A stretch of 64,000 bases of DNA from Aurantiacibacter luteus (lineage in GTDB: Bacteria; Pseudomonadota; Alphaproteobacteria; Sphingomonadales; Sphingomonadaceae): positions 930,001-994,000 of the forward strand of contig NZ_LBHB01000001.1 of assembly GCF_001010945.1 (NCBI RefSeq). The letters run 5' to 3'. This document shows, piece after piece, positions 26,340-35,368 of the stretch. The number at the start of each line of letters is the position of its first letter. Position 1 is the stretch's first letter. A program made the position numbers and the translations under genes. The notes under the pieces were generated by a model. That model did no database searches and had not been told where the DNA came from. It worked only from the letters and a program-made list of their open reading frames with translations.

Positions 26340-28543
26340 CAGGCGGGCAGGCCCTCTTCCTCGCCTTCCTTCTTGCGGTCATGGCCGTAGCCATAGCCGT
26401 AACCATAGCCGTAGCCGTAGCCGTACATGGCGTTGCGCTCATCCAGCTTGGTGACCGCCGCGCCGAGCAGTTCGGCGTTGGAAGCCCGGAGACGCGACAC
26501 GGCGGATTCGAGGTGACGCCACTTGCCGCCGTTGGCCTCGATCACCAGCACCACGCCGTCGAGCGAGGGGGCGATCATCGGCGCATCGACGAGGCCGAGC
26601 ACCGGCGGCGCGTCGATCACCACGTGGTCGTATTCGGCCTCCGCCTCGTCCAGCATCCGCTGGAATCGACCGCTCGACAGCAGCTCGGCAGCCGAGAGCG
26701 GCTTGCGCCCGGCGGGGATGACGTGGAAATCCTCAAGCGGTGTGGACGGCAGCACCATCGAGCGCCAGTCGTCCTTGCCCATGTGGTACTGGCTCATGCC
26801 CTGCGCGGTGTCGATCGACAGGTACTTGCCCACGCCCGACTTGCGCAGGTCGACATCGACCAGCAGCACCTTCTTGCCCTGCCGCGCGAGCAGGTAGGCG
26901 ATGGCGACCGCGGTCAGGCTCTTGCCTTCGCCAGGCTGCGACGAGGTTATCATCAGCGAGCGCGGCATCGAGCCGCCGGCGGCAAAGGCTACACTGGAAG
27001 TCAGGCTGAAATAGGCCTCGTACAGCTCCGAGTAGGAATGCTGCAGCTCCTCCACGATGTCGCCTTCGTCGATGCGCGGGATGTTGGCCAGCAGGTTGAG
27101 ACCGAGGCGGTCGCGCACCTGCCGCGGATCGCGCAGCGTCTGGTTGAGGAAGTCGTAGGCGTAGAGGCCCAGGATCACGACGACGAGACCGGCCACCAGC
27201 GCGATCAGCAGGTTGCGGATCAGGCTGGGCGTATAGGGCCCGCCGGGCACCTGCGCGGGATCGACGACGAGCACGTTGCTCTCGCCGACGCCGACGACGC
27301 CGATCTCGCGATAGCGCTGGAGCAGGCCGGCGTAGATCTCGCGGTTGGTGTCGACCTCGCGCTGAAGGATGTTGTATTCCACGCTGTCCTGGCGCTGGTC
27401 GGTGTAGTTGGCCTGCAACCGGTTGACTTGCGCCTGCAGGCGCTGCTCGGCGGCGAGCGCCTCATTGTAGTTTGCGCGCAGGCGCGACTGCGAACCACTT
27501 TGCGCACCTGCTTGCTCTTCCCGGATTGCGCGCTCGAGTTCATCGATCTGAACCTGCAATGCCTGTACCGGCGGGTAAGACGGGCTGAACCGCGATCGGA
27601 GTTCCGCCAGTTCGACTTGCAATTCGGCCCGCCGTGCGCGCAGCGCGTCCGCCGTGGCAGACGCTTCTGTGGAACCTGCGTTCGCACCCGAACGCGCGGC
27701 AAGTGCTGCCTCGGCGGCGATGCGCTGGGTGGTGGCTTGCTGAAGCGCGCTATTGAACGCGGCCAGTTCGGTGGCGACGAGCGTCTGCGACGCGGTGCCG
27801 GCGCTGTCGCCATCCTCGCGCGGGACGTCGATGGAGACGAGGCCCTGCGCGGTGGCATAGGCGATCACCGCCCGCTCGGCTTCTTCCAGCCGCTGGCGGT
27901 ATTGCTGCAACTGCTCCTCCAGCGAGGAGCGGGCATCGCGCGTCGCCCCGAAGCGGCGATCGAGGTTTTCGGCTATGTAGGCGTCGGCCCAGGCGTTGGC
28001 GATTCGTGCCGACACCTGCGGATCAGGGCTGCTGAAGCTGATGTCCACGAGCGTCGAATTTATGATCGGCGTAATCGAGACATTGTTCAGCAGTGTGCCC
28101 GCCAAGGCAGGCTCGATGTCGGCGTTCTCGGGCACGACGTTGTTGTAGGCCGAGAGAAACTCCTCGTCGTTGCCAAGATCGAGCTCGCGCACCACGCGGT
28201 CGGCCAGCGACCGCGATTCCAGCAGTTCGTACTGCGTGGGCAGGAAGGCCCGGTCGGCGCGGACACGCTCGTCCTCGACGCCCTCGACGTTGAACACGTT
28301 CTTTTCGTCGAGCGTGATCTCGATGCGGGTGGTCGCCAGGTACAGCGGCGTCGCCAGCAGCGTGGCCACCAGCCCGGCCGCCAGCGCCAGCGCCAGCACG
28401 GCCGCGATGATGAGCTTGTTATTGCGGGCGATATCGAGATACTTCTCGAAATCGGTCACGCCCGAGAAGAAGCCGCGCTCCCGCTCGATCGGTGCCTCGT
28501 AGACCGCCGCGTCCGCGGGCAGGGTTCCGGCCTGGTCGTTCAT
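26339..28543 (-). CDS. wzc: Polysaccharide co-polymerase / tyrosine autokinase (Wzc-type)
   Basis: This 734-residue inner-membrane protein combines a periplasmic chain-length domain with a cytosolic BY-kinase. TM1 is ~44-66 and TM2 ~443-463. Between them lie the Wzz-like fold and long coiled coils (about 205-410) with a PxxP-containing segment, DPAQVPGGPYTP, before TM2. The kinase has Walker A SSQPGEGKS (534-542), Walker A' VLLVDVDLRKS (559-569) and Walker B VVIDAPPV. The tail is a regular run of seven Tyr-Gly pairs (707-720), the likely autophosphorylation cluster, followed by a charged end. It heads the wzc-TPR-Wzy-like operon and should work with the Wza-like protein at 60919. Confidence 0.93.
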   Translation of the reverse strand: MNDQAGTLPADAAVYEAPIERERGFFSGVTDFEKYLDIARNNKLIIAAVLALALAAGLVATLLATPLYLATTRIEITLDEKNVFNVEGVEDERVRADRAFLPTQYELLESRSLADRVVRELDLGNDEEFLSAYNNVVPENADIEPALAGTLLNNVSITPIINSTLVDISFSSPDPQVSARIANAWADAYIAENLDRRFGATRDARSSLEEQLQQYRQRLEEAERAVIAYATAQGLVSIDVPREDGDSAGTASQTLVATELAAFNSALQQATTQRIAAEAALAARSGANAGSTEASATADALRARRAELQVELAELRSRFSPSYPPVQALQVQIDELERAIREEQAGAQSGSQSRLRANYNEALAAEQRLQAQVNRLQANYTDQRQDSVEYNILQREVDTNREIYAGLLQRYREIGVVGVGESNVLVVDPAQVPGGPYTPSLIRNLLIALVAGLVVVILGLYAYDFLNQTLRDPRQVRDRLGLNLLANIPRIDEGDIVEELQHSYSELYEAYFSLTSSVAFAAGGSMPRSLMITSSQPGEGKSLTAVAIAYLLARQGKKVLLVDVDLRKSGVGKYLSIDTAQGMSQYHMGKDDWRSMVLPSTPLEDFHVIPAGRKPLSAAELLSSGRFQRMLDEAEAEYDHVVIDAPPVLGLVDAPMIAPSLDGVVLVIEANGGKWRHLESAVSRLRASNAELLGAAVTKLDERNAMYGYGYGYGYGYGYGHDRKKEGEEEGLPA

Positions 28544-28660
28544 CGCACAATCCGTCCGCTGAGTGTGGCTGCGGCGCGCTGTGCGGCGCGCGGCATTTCG
28601 CCACGATGAAGAACGACGGGCCCGCCATTGCGCGCGGGCGACCTAGAGCTGGAGAAGTGT

Positions 28661-28705
28661 GTCACGTGACCCTGATGAATTGCGGATCCCCCGTGGGATA
28701 TCCCA
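28661..28705. promoter_or_regulatory. Two perfect palindromes upstream of wzc
   Basis: The 208-bp gap between the ligase gene and wzc holds GTCACGTGAC (28661-28670) and TGGGATATCCCA (28694-28705), 10 and 12 bp perfect palindromes. They lie about 120-160 bp before the wzc ATG and could be operators for dimeric regulators of the operon. I found no convincing -35/-10 pair between them and cannot name a regulator. Confidence 0.35.
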
Positions 28706-28751
28706 TAGGGCGAGCCTTTTGAACCAAGAGTAAACTACAAGCAACCGGCAA

Positions 28752-30110
28752 TCACCCCGTACGCCGGGGGCCGCGATAGGCCAGCAATCCGGCGGCCACC
28801 GCCGCGGTCAGCATGATCGACGGCGTTCGCAGGGGATAGTCGACGGCGCTGTGCAATGCGATCATTAGCAGCGTGAGCAGGCCCAGCCAGCGCGGGTCGG
28901 TAACCGCGGCGAAGCGGCCGTCGGCGCGCCCCTCCCGCCACGTCCTGACAGCGACCGCGCCGGCAAGCACGGCTGCGACCAGCGCGATAGCGACGCCGGG
29001 CAGGCCGCCCTCGATGACGATCTGCAACCAGTCGTTGTGCGCCTGGTTGAGGTAATGCGGGGAGAGCCAATCCCACGGTTCGACCGCGCGGAAGGCCTGC
29101 TCGAAGGCTCCGAAGCCGACACCCAGCACCATGTTTGCGCGCGCCAGCGCCAGCACGGTGGGTAAGGTTTCGATGCGCTGTTCGTCGTCGAGCGACTGGG
29201 CGAACAGGCGGTTCAGCGCCGGAATGCTGTCGGCCATCGCGAAAAGCGCCATCACGGCCAGCGCCGCCAGCCCCAGCATCGCTGCCGCCACGACGAGACC
29301 GCGGCGGGACTTGGCCTTGCCCGGTACGGCCCGCGCCCGCACCACCAGCCGCACCACGACCACCAGCCCCGTCAGCGCCAGCAGGATCAGCCCCGCGCGC
29401 GAGGCATTCAGCAGGATCGAGACGGCCAGTATGGCAAGGCCGACGAGCACGAGGCCGAGCGCGCCCTTGGCTTTGCGCTCGTAGGCGCGTTCCAGCTCGA
29501 ACACCCCGAACAGCAGCGCGATGTTGAGGAACAGCGCGTTGTGGTTGCGGTTGGAAAACAGCCCCACGGCGCTGTCCGCGTTGGTGATTTCGTAAAGATA
29601 GAGCCCGCTCGATCCGCGCAGGGCGAGCTGTGCGATGCCGAGCAGCGCGCTGGCGATGCCGGCCACGAAGATGACCTTGCGCACCTTTGCCCAGCCATCC
29701 TTGTCGAGCAGTGCGAGCAGCAGCAATGTCGCCAGCGGTACCACCAGCGAGGCGAGCGAGTTCATCGTGCGCAGGGGCGAGAGCGTGATGGGCCGCGATA
29801 TGGCGCCGAGCCCCGCCGCCGCGTCCGCCTCTGCGATGACGTCGCGGCCCGCAAGGGCGCTCCAGACGGAATGCGGGAGCGGGATGAGCTGCACGCCCAT
29901 CCACACCGCCAGCGCCAGCAGCAGGCCGACCGGCCAGCGAAAGGGGCGGAAGGTGTCGGCGGTCTGGTACCAGATGCCGATGGCAAGGAACACGGAGGCC
30001 AGCGCCCGCAGCGGCGCGAGACTCTCGATATCGAAGCGCGAGCCGCCGCCCATCAGGAAGACGAGCGCGGCGAAGACGACGAACAGCCAGGCGGCCCTGT
30101 CCGAAGTCAT
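28752..30110 (-). CDS. O-antigen ligase/polymerase family membrane protein (Wzy_C)
   Basis: This 452-residue polytopic inner-membrane protein has ~11 hydrophobic segments. The Wzy_C signature region includes GLFSNRNHNALFLNIALL and, in the periplasmic loop, FGAFEQAF and SPHYLNQAHNDWLQIVIEGG, where the H-N-x-x-L pattern is typical of O-antigen ligases and polymerases. It would join polymerised glycan to its acceptor or polymerise repeat units. It is upstream of wzc on the same strand and separated by 208 bp with possible regulatory palindromes. With the other Wzy-like protein present, one may be the ligase and the other the polymerase. Confidence 0.85.
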   Translation of the reverse strand: MTSDRAAWLFVVFAALVFLMGGGSRFDIESLAPLRALASVFLAIGIWYQTADTFRPFRWPVGLLLALAVWMGVQLIPLPHSVWSALAGRDVIAEADAAAGLGAISRPITLSPLRTMNSLASLVVPLATLLLLALLDKDGWAKVRKVIFVAGIASALLGIAQLALRGSSGLYLYEITNADSAVGLFSNRNHNALFLNIALLFGVFELERAYERKAKGALGLVLVGLAILAVSILLNASRAGLILLALTGLVVVVRLVVRARAVPGKAKSRRGLVVAAAMLGLAALAVMALFAMADSIPALNRLFAQSLDDEQRIETLPTVLALARANMVLGVGFGAFEQAFRAVEPWDWLSPHYLNQAHNDWLQIVIEGGLPGVAIALVAAVLAGAVAVRTWREGRADGRFAAVTDPRWLGLLTLLMIALHSAVDYPLRTPSIMLTAAVAAGLLAYRGPRRTG

Positions 30111-30315
30111 CGCGAAGCGGTTGGTCTTGCGCGCGGGAATGGCTCGTGTCCTTCAACAATGGCCGGGCGCGGGGCACCTTCGGCAAGCGAGCGCGAGCCG
30201 ATAGCGGCGAGGCGAAGGACGGGCAAGTGCATGGGCATCGGCCAACGCCTGTACCCTTGTAATCGCCGCGCAACACCGCCATTGGGGGCGCGCCTGTCAC
30301 AACTCGCGGAAATCG

Positions 30316-31791
30316 ATGCCCCTCACCCCTCCCTTCGACCACGAAGACGGTGACGACAAGCTGCACGAGGAGTGCGGCGTGTTCGGCATCATCGGCGGCG
30401 ACGAGGCCGCCGCGGTCACCGCGCTGGGCCTGCACGCCCTGCAGCACCGTGGGCAGGAAGCCGTCGGCATCACCAGCTTCGACGGCGCGGAATTCTTCAC
30501 CCGCCGCGGGCTCGGCCACGTGGCGGAAAACTTTTCCACCGGCGAATCGATTGCCGAACTGCCCGGCCACATGGCGGCGGGCCACGTGCGCTATTCCACC
30601 ACCGGCGGCGCGGGCCTCAGGAACGTGCAGCCGCTGTTCGCCGACCTTGCCAGCGGCGGCTTCGCGGTGGCGCACAACGGCAACATTTCGAACGCGCGCA
30701 AGCTGCGGCAGGAATTGGTCGAGAAGGGCTCGATCTTCCAGTCCACTTCCGACACCGAGGTCATCATCCACCTCGTCGCCACCAGCCGCTATCCCACCAT
30801 GCTCGACAAGCTGGTGGACGCGCTGCGGCTGGTCGAGGGCGCCTATGCCCTCATCGTCATGACCCCGCGCGGCATGGCCGCCTGCCGCGATCCGCTGGGC
30901 ATCCGCCCGCTCGTGATGGGCAAGCTGGGCGATGCCACCGTCTTCGCCAGCGAGACCGTGGCGCTCGACGTGGTCGGCGCGGAGTTCGTGCGGCAGGTCG
31001 ACCCCGGCGAATTCATCGAGGTCGATTTCGACGGCGCCACCCGCTCGCACCGCCCCTTCGGCGACCGCCCTGCCCGGCCTTGCATCTTCGAGCACGTCTA
31101 TTTCAGCCGCCCGGACTCGGTCTTCAACGACCGCTCCGTCTACGCCAGCCGCCGCAACATCGGCATGGAGCTCGCCAAGGAATCGCCGTGCGAGGCGGAC
31201 CTGGTGGTGCCCGTGCCCGACAGCGGCGTGCCCGCGGCCATCGGCTACGCCCAGCAATCGGGCATCCCGTTCGAGCTCGGCATCATCCGCTCGCACTACG
31301 TCGGGCGCACCTTCATCCAGCCGTCGGACGGCGCACGGCACGCCAGCGTGAAGCGCAAGCACAACGCCAACCGCGCCATCGTGAAAGGCAAGCGCATCGT
31401 CCTCATCGACGATTCGATCGTGCGCGGCACGACCAGCATGAAGATCGTGCAGATCATGCGCGACGCGGGCGCGGCGGAGGTGCATTTCCGCGTCGCCAGT
31501 CCGCCCACCGGCAACGGCTGCTATTACGGTGTCGACACCCCCGAACGCAGCAAGCTGCTGGCGGGCCGGATGGATCTTGCCGCCATGCGCGAGTTCATCC
31601 AGGCCGACAGCCTCGCCTTCGTCAGCATCGACGGGCTCTACCGCGCCGTGGGCCTGAAGGGCCGCGACAACGCCTGCCCGCAGTATTGCGACGCCTGCTT
31701 CACCGGCGAATATCCCACGCCGCTGACCGACCTGCGCCGCCACCACCAGGCCGATGCGCAGCTGATCCTTCCCGTAGGTGAGAACGCTTAG
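30316..31791 (+). CDS. purF: Amidophosphoribosyltransferase
   Basis: PurF catalyses the first committed step of purine synthesis: PRPP plus glutamine gives phosphoribosylamine. The 491-residue product has a propeptide ending before Cys20 (KLHEECGVFGI), the glutaminase nucleophile. The PRPP-binding loop is IVLIDDSIVRGTTSMKI. Cysteines in PARPCIFEHVYF, GNGCYYGVD and NACPQYCDACFTG match the 4Fe-4S form known from Bacillus, which implies oxygen-sensitive maturation and turnover. It overlaps nothing upstream and is followed 2 nt later by an SDR gene, probably one operon. Confidence 0.95.
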   Translation: MPLTPPFDHEDGDDKLHEECGVFGIIGGDEAAAVTALGLHALQHRGQEAVGITSFDGAEFFTRRGLGHVAENFSTGESIAELPGHMAAGHVRYSTTGGAGLRNVQPLFADLASGGFAVAHNGNISNARKLRQELVEKGSIFQSTSDTEVIIHLVATSRYPTMLDKLVDALRLVEGAYALIVMTPRGMAACRDPLGIRPLVMGKLGDATVFASETVALDVVGAEFVRQVDPGEFIEVDFDGATRSHRPFGDRPARPCIFEHVYFSRPDSVFNDRSVYASRRNIGMELAKESPCEADLVVPVPDSGVPAAIGYAQQSGIPFELGIIRSHYVGRTFIQPSDGARHASVKRKHNANRAIVKGKRIVLIDDSIVRGTTSMKIVQIMRDAGAAEVHFRVASPPTGNGCYYGVDTPERSKLLAGRMDLAAMREFIQADSLAFVSIDGLYRAVGLKGRDNACPQYCDACFTGEYPTPLTDLRRHHQADAQLILPVGENA

Positions 31792-31793
31792 AA

Positions 31794-32525
31794 ATGACCG
31801 ATACCGCCGCCGCCAAGCCGCTCGACGGCAAGATCGCGCTCGTCACCGGGGCGAGCCGGGGTATCGGGGCCGCCGTCGCCAGGGCGCTGGCCGCACGCGG
31901 GGCGCACGTCGTCATCACCGCGCGCAAGGTGAAGGACCTGGAAGCGGTGGAGGAAGCCATCCACCAAGACGGCGGCAGCGCCACCATCGCGCCGATGGAC
32001 CTGACCGACGGCGAATCCATCGGTCGACTGGCGCAGGCCGTGGCGGAGCGGTGGGACCGGCTCGACATCCTGGTCATCTGCGCCGCCCAATTGCCGACGC
32101 TGACGCCGGTGACGCAGATCGACGCCAAGCAGTTCAACCAGGCGCTGACCTTGAACGTGCTCGCCACGCAGGCCCTGCTGGCCGGGTTCGACCCGCTGCT
32201 CAAGCGCGCCGAGGCCGGCCGCATCGTCGGCCTGACGAGCTCCGTCGGCGCCGAGCCGCGCGCCTTCTGGGGCGCCTACGGTGCCAGCAAGGCCGCGTTC
32301 GAGAACCTGCTCGAAACGCACGGACGCGAGATCGAGCGCATTTCGCAGACGCGCGTCGCCATCGTCGATCCCGGGGCCACCCGCACCGCCATGCGCGCCC
32401 GCGCCTATCCAGGCGAAGACCCGCAGACGGTCAAGCCGCCCGAAGCCGTGGGCGAGCGCGTGGCCGAAATGCTGAGCGAGGGTTTCGCCAACCTGCACCG
32501 CGAGCGCATCGAAAAGCACGGGTAA
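31794..32525 (+). CDS. SDR-family oxidoreductase
   Basis: This classical short-chain dehydrogenase has 243 residues. The cofactor motif is GASRGIG (19-25), R-K after the second strand (ITARK) suggests NADP(H), and the catalytic Y-x3-K is in WGAYGASKAAFENLL. The usual NNAG motif is changed to VICAAQ, which is uncommon but tolerated. It follows purF by 2 nt, a link known from other sphingomonads to my knowledge but with no evident pathway meaning. The substrate is unknown. Confidence 0.87.
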   Translation: MTDTAAAKPLDGKIALVTGASRGIGAAVARALAARGAHVVITARKVKDLEAVEEAIHQDGGSATIAPMDLTDGESIGRLAQAVAERWDRLDILVICAAQLPTLTPVTQIDAKQFNQALTLNVLATQALLAGFDPLLKRAEAGRIVGLTSSVGAEPRAFWGAYGASKAAFENLLETHGREIERISQTRVAIVDPGATRTAMRARAYPGEDPQTVKPPEAVGERVAEMLSEGFANLHRERIEKHG

Positions 32526-32641
32526 AGACCGCGTTAACCCCGTCCGGCAGGGACCGGGTAACTAAATCCCGACATTCTGCACTGACCAAACTGGTGGCGG
32601 ACACGGTGGGGACCGTAACGCTTGGATAGGGCTCAGGTGCG

Positions 32642-32989
32642 ATGACTTTGCAGAAATCGATCGGTCGTTACGAGATCGCCGCGCAGGAGGATCGCTCCGC
32701 TCCGCGCACGCGCATCATGATCCCCGCCCAGCTGCGCGCTTCGGGCGCACGCGCCTTCCAGACCGTGGTCAACGACCTCTCGCTGTCGGGCTTCTCGGCC
32801 ACGGCGATCAACCGGATGCATCTGGGATCGGTGTGCTGGCTGACCCTGCCCGGTCTCGAATCGCTGCAGGCCGAGGTCGTCTGGTGGGAAAACGGCGTGG
32901 CCGGCTGCGCCTTTGCCAACCTGCTGAGCCCGATCGTCCACGACAACATCCTCGCCCGCTATCGCGGTGACGGATCGTTTCGCGGCTGA
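32642..32989 (+). CDS. PilZ-domain protein (c-di-GMP receptor)
   Basis: The 115-residue protein is a single PilZ domain. The c-di-GMP-binding signature is complete: RSAPR (R18-x3-R22) before the first strand and DLSLSG (D45-x-S47-x2-G50). The rest, VCWLTLPGLESLQAEVVWWE and GCAFANLLSP, matches the beta-barrel of the fold. There is no output domain, so it acts by binding partners. Its place between the polysaccharide region and wecBC invites a role in exopolysaccharide control, which is inference. Confidence 0.88.
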   Translation: MTLQKSIGRYEIAAQEDRSAPRTRIMIPAQLRASGARAFQTVVNDLSLSGFSATAINRMHLGSVCWLTLPGLESLQAEVVWWENGVAGCAFANLLSPIVHDNILARYRGDGSFRG

Positions 32990-32993
32990 CCAT

Positions 32994-33007
32994 CCGGCGC
33001 GTGCCGG
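32994..33007. terminator. Hairpin between convergent genes, possible terminator
   Basis: CCGGC (32994-32998) and GCCGG (33003-33007) form a 5-bp stem with a GCGT loop. It fills the 19-bp gap between the convergent PilZ and nucleotidyltransferase genes. There is no T-run on either side, so intrinsic termination is doubtful. Confidence 0.3.
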
Positions 33008-33008
33008 T

Positions 33009-34052
33009 TCAGAACCGGTGGGTGTACCAGAACCCGACCCGCTTCCCCAGTTCCGCCATCCGTGAAGGCCTGCGCGTGCCGAAAAGCGGCACCGCCCGTA
33101 CGATCTCCAGCCGCCGGGCAAGGGACTCGCGCTGCGGATTGCTCTCGTCGCTGTGGATGGCCTTGCCGAAGGCCGCGAGATGCGCCGCCACCAGCGCCTC
33201 GTCTGCCGATGGGCCGACGGCCGCGTGCCATTTGGCGGCCAGGCCCTCGCCCCACAACACGTCGCAGGCGCGCAGGCTCGCCGACAGGGTATGCAAGCAG
33301 TCGTAGCGGCGGGCCAGCGCCACCGTCTGCGAGACGACGTCCGGGGCCGTGCGCTGCACGATCACGGCGAGGTCGGCGAGCCACTTGAGCCGGTGCCAGC
33401 GCGAACCCGCGCCGTGTATCACGAGGTAGAGCAGGTAGTCGGGCCGCGAGAGATCGAGCGAACCGTGCAGGAAGCGTGTATCGTCCCAGCCCGGCGGCGG
33501 ATCGGCGAGCAGCCGGGCATGGACCTCGACCTGCACGCCGAACTGCGGATCGTAGACTGCCACCTCCCAGTGAAAGCGCAGCATCTTTTGCGCCCACTCC
33601 AGTTCCAGCGGCGAGCCGCCCCTGCCGACGAAGCCCGCGTCCGCCAGCAGCGCGATCGCCGTGTCCAGACGCGCCGGGTCCACCAGCAGGTCCACGTCCT
33701 TGGCCTGGCGCAGGGCCGCCGAGCCGTAAAGCGCCGGGCCGAGGTCGAAGCCCTTGACGAAGGCATGGGCCACGCCCTCGGCATCGAGCAGCCGCGAGAC
33801 ACGCTGCGCCGCGCCTTGCTGGCGCAAGGTGCGACGGGCGTTGGCGCGTGCCGATTCCTCGAGAAGGCCGGCTGCTTCGTCCCCGGCAAGGCTTCCCCCC
33901 GCGACAACCGCGCGGTGCAGCAGCGGCGCGACCCGGTGGCGATGCTCGGCAAGGCGCGCCATCGCCGCGTCGACCTCGCCCCCGCCGGCAAGCCCCAGCG
34001 CGGGGCGCAGGGCATCGGCAAGCTGCTGCAATTGCTGGTAAGGCGCGAACAT
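33009..34052 (-). CDS. Nucleotidyltransferase-fold protein (NTP_transf_5-like)
   Basis: The 347-residue product resembles the uncharacterised nucleotidyltransferase family often found in exopolysaccharide loci. The helical N-terminal third is followed by AFVKGFDLGPALYGSAALRQ and KDVDLLVDPARLDTAIALL, where D-x-D in KDVDLLV is the metal-binding pair of the fold. VQVEVHARLL supplies the third acidic position, and VIHGAGSRWHRLKWLADLAV continues the family pattern. Members have no proven reaction; adenylylation or guanylylation is only suggested by the fold. It stands alone between PilZ and wecC. Confidence 0.75.
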   Translation of the reverse strand: MFAPYQQLQQLADALRPALGLAGGGEVDAAMARLAEHRHRVAPLLHRAVVAGGSLAGDEAAGLLEESARANARRTLRQQGAAQRVSRLLDAEGVAHAFVKGFDLGPALYGSAALRQAKDVDLLVDPARLDTAIALLADAGFVGRGGSPLELEWAQKMLRFHWEVAVYDPQFGVQVEVHARLLADPPPGWDDTRFLHGSLDLSRPDYLLYLVIHGAGSRWHRLKWLADLAVIVQRTAPDVVSQTVALARRYDCLHTLSASLRACDVLWGEGLAAKWHAAVGPSADEALVAAHLAAFGKAIHSDESNPQRESLARRLEIVRAVPLFGTRRPSRMAELGKRVGFWYTHRF

Positions 34053-34099
34053 GACGGGCGCGGGCTTACCGATGAAGCGGCGCGCCGGGCAAGGGCGAT

Positions 34100-35368
34100 C
34101 TAGTCGCGCTCCACCGCCCTGGCCTTGCGGGTTGAGAACATCCCGGTCGTATCGACCACCGCCTTCGCCAGATAGCTGTCCGCCTCCAGCCGCCGGAACT
34201 GGCGGTGTCCGACGAGGAAGGTGACGATGTCTGCCGCCTCGCGCGCTTCATCGCTGGTGACGTGGCGCACGTTGGCGCGGCTCGCCAGCGCGGGTGGCAA
34301 GGCGTCGAGGTTGGGCTCGACCACCAGCACCTCCGCGCCTTCAATGTCGGCGATCGCCTCGACAATCTCCATCGCCGGGCTCTCGCGCACGTCGTCGACG
34401 TCGGGCTTGTAGGTGATGCCGTAGCAGGCGACCGTGGGCACCTTGAACTTGTCGGCGAGGCGGCGGACCTGCGCCACCACGCGGTGCGGCTTGTCGTCGT
34501 TCACCTCGCGCGCGGTGCGGATGAGCCGCGCCTCTTGCGGAGCGCTGGAGACGATGAACCACGGGTCGACCGCGATGCAGTGCCCGCCCACCCCCGCGCC
34601 CGGCATCAGTATGTTCACGCGCGGGTGCTGGTTCGCCAGCTCGCGCACCTGCCACACGTCGGTGCCCAGCTTGTCGCAGATGATCGAAAGCTCGTTGGCA
34701 AAGGCGATGTTGACGTCGCGGTAGGCGTTCTCGGACAGCTTGCAGAGCTCGGCCACGCGACTGTCGGTGATGTAGCAGGTGCCCATCACGAAGCTCTGGT
34801 AAAGCCGCGCCGCCTTCTGCGCGCAGTCGGTGGTCAGGCCGCCGATGATGCGATCGTTGCTGACGAGCTCGCGCAGCATCTGGCCGGGAAGAATGCGTTC
34901 GGGGCAATGGCACAGCGCAACGTCGGCCTCGCGGTCCTCGTCGCGGTAGCGCGGGAAGGTGAGGTCAGGCCGTTCCTCGGCAAAGATTTCCGCCAGCCGC
35001 TCGGTGCTGCCGACGGGCGAGGTGCTCTCGAGGATGACGACGTTTCCCTTCTCCAGCACCGGCGCGATGGTGCGGGCGGCGGCCTCGACGAAGGTCATGT
35101 CCGGCCCCTCGTCCACCATGGGCGTGGGCACGGCGATGAGGAAGAACTCGGCCGGCTCCGGCGTCGTCGTGGCGCGCAGGCGCTTCGTATCGACCGCTGC
35201 GCTCAGCAGCATCTGCAGGTCAGGTTCCTGGAAATGCGCCTGCCCGGAATTGACCGCGGCGACCACGCGCTCGTTCACGTCGAGGCCGACGACCTCGTGC
35301 CCCCGGCTCGCCAGCATGGCGGCGGTCGGCAGACCGATGTAGCCCAGGCCAACGGTACAGACTTTCAT
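34100..35368 (-). CDS. wecC: UDP-N-acetyl-D-mannosamine dehydrogenase
   Basis: This enzyme oxidises UDP-ManNAc to UDP-ManNAcA with two NAD. The 422-residue product has the N-terminal Rossmann motif GLGYIGLPTA (7-16), the conserved ESTSPVGSTE and KLSENAYRDVNIAFANEL regions, and the catalytic cysteine C264 in GVGGHCIAVDPW. The third domain begins at TVACYGITYKPDVDDVRESP. Its ATG overlaps the stop of wecB (ATGA, 35365-35368). Together the two genes make the sugar nucleotide used for capsular or enterobacterial-common-antigen-like glycans. Confidence 0.93.
   Translation of the reverse strand: MKVCTVGLGYIGLPTAAMLASRGHEVVGLDVNERVVAAVNSGQAHFQEPDLQMLLSAAVDTKRLRATTTPEPAEFFLIAVPTPMVDEGPDMTFVEAAARTIAPVLEKGNVVILESTSPVGSTERLAEIFAEERPDLTFPRYRDEDREADVALCHCPERILPGQMLRELVSNDRIIGGLTTDCAQKAARLYQSFVMGTCYITDSRVAELCKLSENAYRDVNIAFANELSIICDKLGTDVWQVRELANQHPRVNILMPGAGVGGHCIAVDPWFIVSSAPQEARLIRTAREVNDDKPHRVVAQVRRLADKFKVPTVACYGITYKPDVDDVRESPAMEIVEAIADIEGAEVLVVEPNLDALPPALASRANVRHVTSDEAREAADIVTFLVGHRQFRRLEADSYLAKAVVDTTGMFSTRKARAVERD

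Noticed and set aside
26303-28609. A 768-residue plus-strand frame opposite wzc
   Set aside because: It is the antisense shadow of wzc, rich in Arg, Gly, Ala, His with no recognisable domain.
30111-30315. Riboswitch-like leader before purF
   Set aside because: The 205-nt gap shows no conserved purine-riboswitch core or terminator hairpin that I could recognise.
28735-31746. A ~1000-residue open frame on the minus strand opposite purF, running into the O-antigen ligase gene
   Set aside because: Its product is skewed in composition and lacks motifs, while purF on the other strand is complete and conserved. High GC suppresses stop codons in antisense frames.
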